From Anseranas semipalmata (Eukaryota; Chordata; Aves; Anseriformes; Anseranatidae): a stretch of 64,000 bases of DNA. Both the position numbers and the translations under genes were made by a program. Under the pieces are notes generated by a model that was not told the origin of the DNA, ran no database searches, and saw only the letters and a list, made by a program, of their open reading frames with translations. Location of the stretch: positions 20,055-84,054 of the forward strand of contig VXAA01004288.1 in assembly GCA_013399115.1 (NCBI GenBank), given 5' to 3'. The number at the start of each line of letters is the position of its first letter. Within the stretch, counting starts at the first letter, position 1. Shown piece by piece: positions 59,511-64,000 of this stretch.

Positions 59511-61259
59511 ATATACATTTTTAATATGTCTGTCATGAAAACGATTGGCCTTGTTTAATAGCTCAAAAAAAATTCTCTCCTAAAACAATGATAGTCCTTA
59601 TAAGTGAATACAAAATAGTTAGATATAATCTGACTTTGAGGCATTGTGTAAATAGTTTATGCACTGAGCAGATTTAAAATAGCAATATCAAGTATTTGGA
59701 GATAAATTACCTTCTGCCAAGAAGAAACGTGTGCATGACTTTAGTCATTCTCTTGTAATTTTCCAAAACTTTTTATCTCTTCTTCCTGAAATCAGAGGGG
59801 ATAGGCAAATGATATTGGAACGATTATTACCCAAATGTGGGTAATAAAAAATAATAAAATAAAATTTAAAAAACAGTGCTGCAGCAGAAGTGCAAGAATT
59901 AACACATAGGATAAAGTAGGCTTAATACTAAATGAAAGAGAACAGTGAGGATAAAGTTGGAACAATATTTTTAAAAATGCATCGTTGGCAGAATGAGTTA
60001 GAGAAGTCATGGGTGGGGGGAATATCTTGCAAAATGTATTATGGGAAATAACTTGCAGCCTTCAAAATGCAATAGATTAGAAAATCAGCAAGTCTCTATA
60101 AAGGGAAAAAAATCCACAACCATCTAAAAATATTTTTATTTTCAGCTGAGTGCTGTGACACCTTTTCCACATAAGGAGTACAGAAATTGAGGAAGTTCTT
60201 ATTATAGCTGTTGAATAAACCCAAGTGGGCAAACAGTTAGTTTTTCCAAGTGCACCCAAGTTCTAGTGGCAAACAGCAAACTTCTGAGAAAATGATATAA
60301 TAGTGCCAAAGAATTACAGACATTTACTTCTAAGGAAGTCTGAAAGAGTATTTTACTACATTTCTATTGTTTATTTTAACATCCCTACTTAAGAGACAGC
60401 TGGCCATTGTCTGTGGGCCATGTAATAAAATCTTCTGTTTAATGTGCAGAGCAGTCCAAGAAGCAGCCGGGATGTATCCGGAGCAGGAGACCGAACGATG
60501 CTTTCCAACAGCCAAAAGCATACCTGGGGAGAGCAAGGATTTGGTGCCTTCCTGATGCTCTGTGCTCAGGGCTCACGTGAAGGCGGCCCCCACGCTGCAT
60601 TGCAGAGCGAGTCCTCGGCACCAGGTATGGTACGACTGCACTCTGCGGTGCAGTGCTGCGTGGGCAGCTGTGCCCCTGGTCCACACTGGCTGAATATCAG
60701 GAAATGCTACCCGGTGGTCACTATAAGAAATGTCCCCTCTCTCCAAGTAATAAATTTCCTAGTATTTTGCCATCAATCGTTATATAAGATACCGGTGAGG
60801 AAATATTTGCACAGAGAGCAGTTTATTGTACTTTCTGTAGAATTTGAGGGCAGTTCCACATAACATTGTGAGAATGATCAAGGCTACAAGAGGAAAAGGT
60901 TTTACAGTGTTTTTGAAGAGGGGTGGACAACAAGAAGGAAATGGGAAAGAGTAATGGGATCTCTATTTTGGAAGGAAGATATTTAAAAGGAAAGATACAA
61001 ACAAAACAGCACATGGAGCGCAGTGGTATGCGAGGAACTTCTCTTGTGTCAACATAGAACTCAAGAAATAGAATTTAATGTTACTGAAAGGCACATGGTA
61101 CTTTGTGATACCACAAAGGCAGGGGCAGTTCTTTGCTGAGGCTCATCTGGCTGTCCTGCTAACACCCCTTCAAGAGAGCAATCTTTGGTTTGTTTAGGGG
61201 ATGGCTAGGCAAAACTGATGAGAAGCTACTACAGCGCCTCGGAAAGTGGTTGATTTTCA

Positions 61260-62010
61260 AAGAAAAAGTACATCGTCCCATTATACAAGATGACTGATAA
61301 TTCTGGCAAAAGGTCTACTTGGCTAAGCAATGAGGTTTTCAATCAACTAAAATGCAAAAGGAGAGTAAATAAAAAGGAGAAACAACAACAGGCTGCAGAC
61401 GTGTTGTATAAAAGCATTGCTTGGACATCTAGGTGTGAAATTGGGAAGACCAAAGCCGCACTGGAGCTAAGAGTAGTAACGGGCATAAAGGAAACATTTT
61501 ACAGTTTTGAGAACCATCTAGTGATGCACCAGGGAACATGGATGGGAAGGGTGAAGGGAAAAGTAGGGGATCTACAGGCTGCCTCACCTCCTTTCCTTGG
61601 AAGGTGATGGACCTACCTGCTGAGGCAGAGCACACCCTCAACAAATTTGTGGATGATGCAGAATGAGGAGGGATCCTGAGAAATGTGCAGCTTAAGCTAA
61701 GAGAAACCTCATGAGTTTCAGCAGGAAGATATGTAAAGGTCTGCTTTCCCAGAGGTATAACCCCATGCATTGGCAGTGTATGTAGCCCAATAAGCTGAAC
61801 AACAGCTCTGCTGAAAAGGAACAGATGATATAGCAGAAACCAAACTAAATATGAGCTAGCAGTGGTCTCTCATCACTAGTAAGCTAAACCCTATGTCGTG
61901 TTACCTTAGGAGAAGCATGGCTGGCAGAAAGTTTTTATTCTTCCTACTTGACACCACTGAGGCTGTTGTAGCACGTCCTCTTTTGGGTCCCCCGATTCAA
62001 GAAGGACAGA
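61260..62010 (+). mobile_element. Old, internally deleted CR1 LINE (ORF2 remnants)
   Basis: The frame at 61290 reads STWLSNEVFNQLKCKRRVNK and later GKTKAALELRVVTGIKETFY, a decayed form of the CR1 ORF2 segment upstream of the reverse transcriptase. Sequence then jumps to later CR1 parts: AACAAATTTGTGGATGATGC, GAGAAACCTCATGAGTTTCA, ATAACCCCATGCATTGGCAG and finally GGGTCCCCCGATTCAAGAAG (about 61990). The conserved reverse-transcriptase core between them is missing. Stops and frameshifts abound; the ends are approximate. Confidence 0.78.
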
Positions 62011-62029
62011 CATGTCTGCAGACATGCTA
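62008..62029 (+). promoter_or_regulatory. p53-response-element-like pair of half-sites
   Basis: AGACATGTCT fits the p53 half-site RRRCWWGYYY perfectly; after 2 nt, AGACATGCTA fits at nine of ten positions. It lies at the downstream edge of the decayed CR1. Seen by consensus only; activity is unknown. Confidence 0.35.
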
Positions 62030-62473
62030 TGTATCAGACGCACATTTTTAAATGTGGGAGGGAAACTGCCGGCCCTCTCAGAGCCCTTTTCTGCTGACTG
62101 AGCTGAAATGTTTGTGCCAGCTTCTGGCATGGTCGTGTCACTTTAGCAGCGTTATGAACACACATAGGATAAGCCTGTGGTTTGATTGAAGAAAAAGACA
62201 TGGATTATGTTACAATGGTTTAAAAAAATAAGGAAAGGAAACACACACGTTTAATACATGAAAATAACATTTATGAGCAGAACGGTAATCTCTGAGTGTT
62301 TCTGGCAAGATTGCTGGAAGTCTATTGAAACCTCTCTGTCTCTGTTCTGAAATATTTTGTTGCTAAATGATGTGGTAGGCTAGTGAGCAACAAGGCCCAA
62401 AAACAGAACATAAAAGAATAAAGCAGAATTGATTCTGCTTTATTCATGTTGATGAAATCAGTATGCATTAATT
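62030..62473. other. Spacer between two CR1 copies
   Basis: About 440 nt of AT-rich DNA. No gene or repeat family recognised. Confidence 0.7.
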
Positions 62474-62474
62474 T

Positions 62475-63056
62475 ATAGAATCATAGAATGGTTTGGGTTG
62501 GAAGGGACCTTAAAGATCATCTGGTTCCAACCCGCATGCCATGGGCAGGGACACCTTCCACTAGACTAGGTTGCTCAAAGCCCCATCCAGCCTGGTCTTG
62601 AACGCCTCCAGGGATGGGGCATCCACAGCTTCTCTGGGCAACCTGTTCCACTGCCTCACCACCCTCACAGTGAAGAATGTCTTCCTAATATCTGATCTAA
62701 ATCTCCCCTCTTTTAGTTCAAAGCCATTACCACTTGTCCTATCACTACACTCCCTGATAAAGAGTCCCTCCCCAGCTTTCCTGTAGGCCCCCGTTAGGTA
62801 CTGGAAGGCCGCTATAAGGTCTCCCCGGAGCCTTTTCTTCTCCAGGCTGAACAACCCCAGCTCCCTCAGCGTGTCTTCACAGGAGACGTGCTTCAGTGCT
62901 CTGGTCATCCTCTGGACTTGTTCTAATATGTCCACGTCCTTCTTATGCTGGGGGCCCTAGAGCTGAACGCAGTGCTCCAGGTGGGGTCTCACGAGAGCAG
63001 AGTAAAAGGGGACAATCACCTCCCTCAACCTGCTGGCCACTCTTCTTTTGATGCAG
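62475..63056 (-). mobile_element. CR1 LINE 3' fragment with ORF2 tail
   Basis: On the minus strand a frame of 124 codons (62561-62935) reads VQRMTRALKHVSCEDTLREL, LRGDLIAAFQYLTGAYRK and [20 protein letters not shown], the end of CR1 ORF2. The copy begins with the reverse complement of the 3' octamers (TAGAATCATAGAATGG) and GGTTGGAAGGGACCTTAAAG. It is cut at GATGCAG (63050-63056), where the hairpin begins. Relatively intact. Confidence 0.95.
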
Positions 63057-63084
63057 TGTCTGTTGGGTTACAGACACTGCATCA
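63049..63084. repeat. Perfect 15-bp inverted repeat (hairpin)
   Basis: Left arm TGATGCAGTGTCTGT (63049-63063), 6-nt loop TGGGTT, right arm ACAGACACTGCATCA (63070-63084), no mismatch. The left arm includes the last bases of the CR1 copy. Confidence 0.95.
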
Positions 63085-63166
63085 TATATTAATATATTTT
63101 TTTGATATTCTTTTGATGCATCATATATTAATATCTTATATATTAATATCTTATATATTAATATCA
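63078..63166 (+). repeat. AT-rich direct and tandem repeats beside the CR1 junction
   Basis: TGCATCATATATTAATAT occurs at 63078-63095 and again at 63117-63134. The unit ATATATTAATATCTT (15 nt) then repeats nearly three times (63124-63166). TTCTTTTGATGCA of the CR1 end (63043-63055) recurs at 63108-63120. Confidence 0.93.
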
Positions 63167-63170
63167 AATA

Positions 63171-64000
63171 ATTGTAGTGAATAATTGAATGCAGTTAATG
63201 ATAACTTAAGGGCTAAAGCCTTTTATCTACACATATATATGAGAAAGATGTTGCCTTTTGCCTTCTTGAGCAGCAAAACCGATCTGGACTCATTGCAGTT
63301 CTGTGTCCTCTGTAAACCCTGGACACATGCACTGAAAATACATTTTATTTAGGGAATTGATATTGTTGAAGCACCTATTGAGAAAAAGCAGAAACTAGCT
63401 CTAGCTGCTTTTTCTGCACTTCCTAGCCTAAACATACAGGCCGTTGTCTTCCTCGAGCAACGACATCTGTTGTTGCAGAAAATCACATATGTGAAGTATA
63501 CTAGCAGTCAAGAAATATCAAAGAGACCAAGATGAGTCCTCAGCAGCTCCAGAGGCAGCAAGGAAATTGGAAAAGACAACAGATGCAATATGTGCTTGCA
63601 TGTTTGCAAAGTGAATGCAAAACAGGAAAGTGCAAAAAACAGGAAAAAAAAAAAAAAAGATACCATACCAAAGTTTAATTTGGAACAATAAAGAAAAGCT
63701 CCAGGAAGAAAAGTACAATGTTGTGTTCATGTTTTTATTCTCTTTAATGACATTCTTTATTTATAACAGAATTTATGGCTTAGGGGTTTCCCAGGAATCC
63801 TTTCATAGCTCTAGATGTTAATTTACACAGGATCTCATGGGTTTGCTATCAAGTGGATGTTGGATTAGTTGGACAATATCTGGGTATAATTCTTGGCCAT
63901 GTTATAACAATTTGTGAGATGAAGGTCTGGCTCCAGGAGATCAAATAGGAGTTTTTTATTTGATATCATAACTTTACCCTGTTTTTTCTTTTTTTTTTTT
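63171..64000. other. Intergenic DNA to window end
   Basis: AT-rich with an A-run (63642-63658) and a T-run at the end. No gene recognised. Confidence 0.7.

Larger units (their letters stand above)
51473..61259. other. Intergenic DNA with no supported gene
   Basis: AT-rich DNA with an ATAAGATAAT-type array (52391-52483), poly(T) runs (52889-52904, 53538-53551, 54008-54027), one ambiguous base at 54052, a palindrome (53705-53720), a TA run (59491-59510), and two GC/CpG-richer islets (about 56930-57180 and 60440-60700). Open frames up to 191 codons exist on the minus strand but carry no recognisable domain. Confidence 0.65.

Noticed and set aside
1..64000. CRISPR arrays, operons, riboswitches, prophage or other bacterial systems
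   Set aside because: The sequence is clearly vertebrate, with spliced exons and LINE repeats; no regularly spaced repeat array is present.
1..64000. tRNA or rRNA genes
   Set aside because: No A-box/B-box pair with a cloverleaf and no rRNA-like stretch was noticed on reading; a tRNAscan-type search was not possible.

Overview
The window is vertebrate nuclear DNA, almost certainly from a bird. It is AT-rich and intron-rich with GT-AG splicing. Its interspersed repeats are CR1 LINE fragments with the diagnostic 3' octamer (ATTCTRTG)n. Introns are short for an amniote. The one gene that can be recognised is RB1CC1 (FIP200), read on the + strand.

Layout: bases 1-40.4 kb hold the 3' three quarters of RB1CC1. 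Sixteen coding exons lie between 2232 and 39502. All phases agree, and together they give about 1,205 codons ending in the conserved C-terminus and a TAA stop. The exons for about the first 385-390 residues lie upstream of the window. One very large exon (15683-17598, 1,916 nt) encodes the LC3-interacting-region-like motif and most of the coiled coil. The last four exons encode the Claw domain. A 3' UTR of about 0.9 kb ends at an AATAAA with a GT-rich tract after it. RB1CC1 is the scaffold of the ULK1/ATG13/ATG101 autophagy-initiation complex.

From 40.4 to 64 kb no gene can be supported. The stretch is AT-rich intergenic sequence with microsatellites and CR1 fragments on both strands (43.8, 51.3, 61.3-62.0 and 62.5-63.06 kb). 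There are also two moderately GC/CpG-rich islets (about 56.9-57.2 and 60.4-60.7 kb). By amniote synteny the next gene downstream would be ALKAL1 on the same strand, but no ALKAL1 exon was recognised here.

The points most worth a second look are these. A tandem 5' splice site at exon 14 would add or drop three codons just before the Claw core. A p53-response-element-like pair sits at the edge of a decayed CR1. A hairpin and repeat complex sits exactly at the 5' truncation point of another CR1. Assembly gaps fall inside a CR1 and a TA microsatellite. I did not find a novel multi-gene system; the window reads as a conserved autophagy gene plus ordinary avian intergenic DNA.
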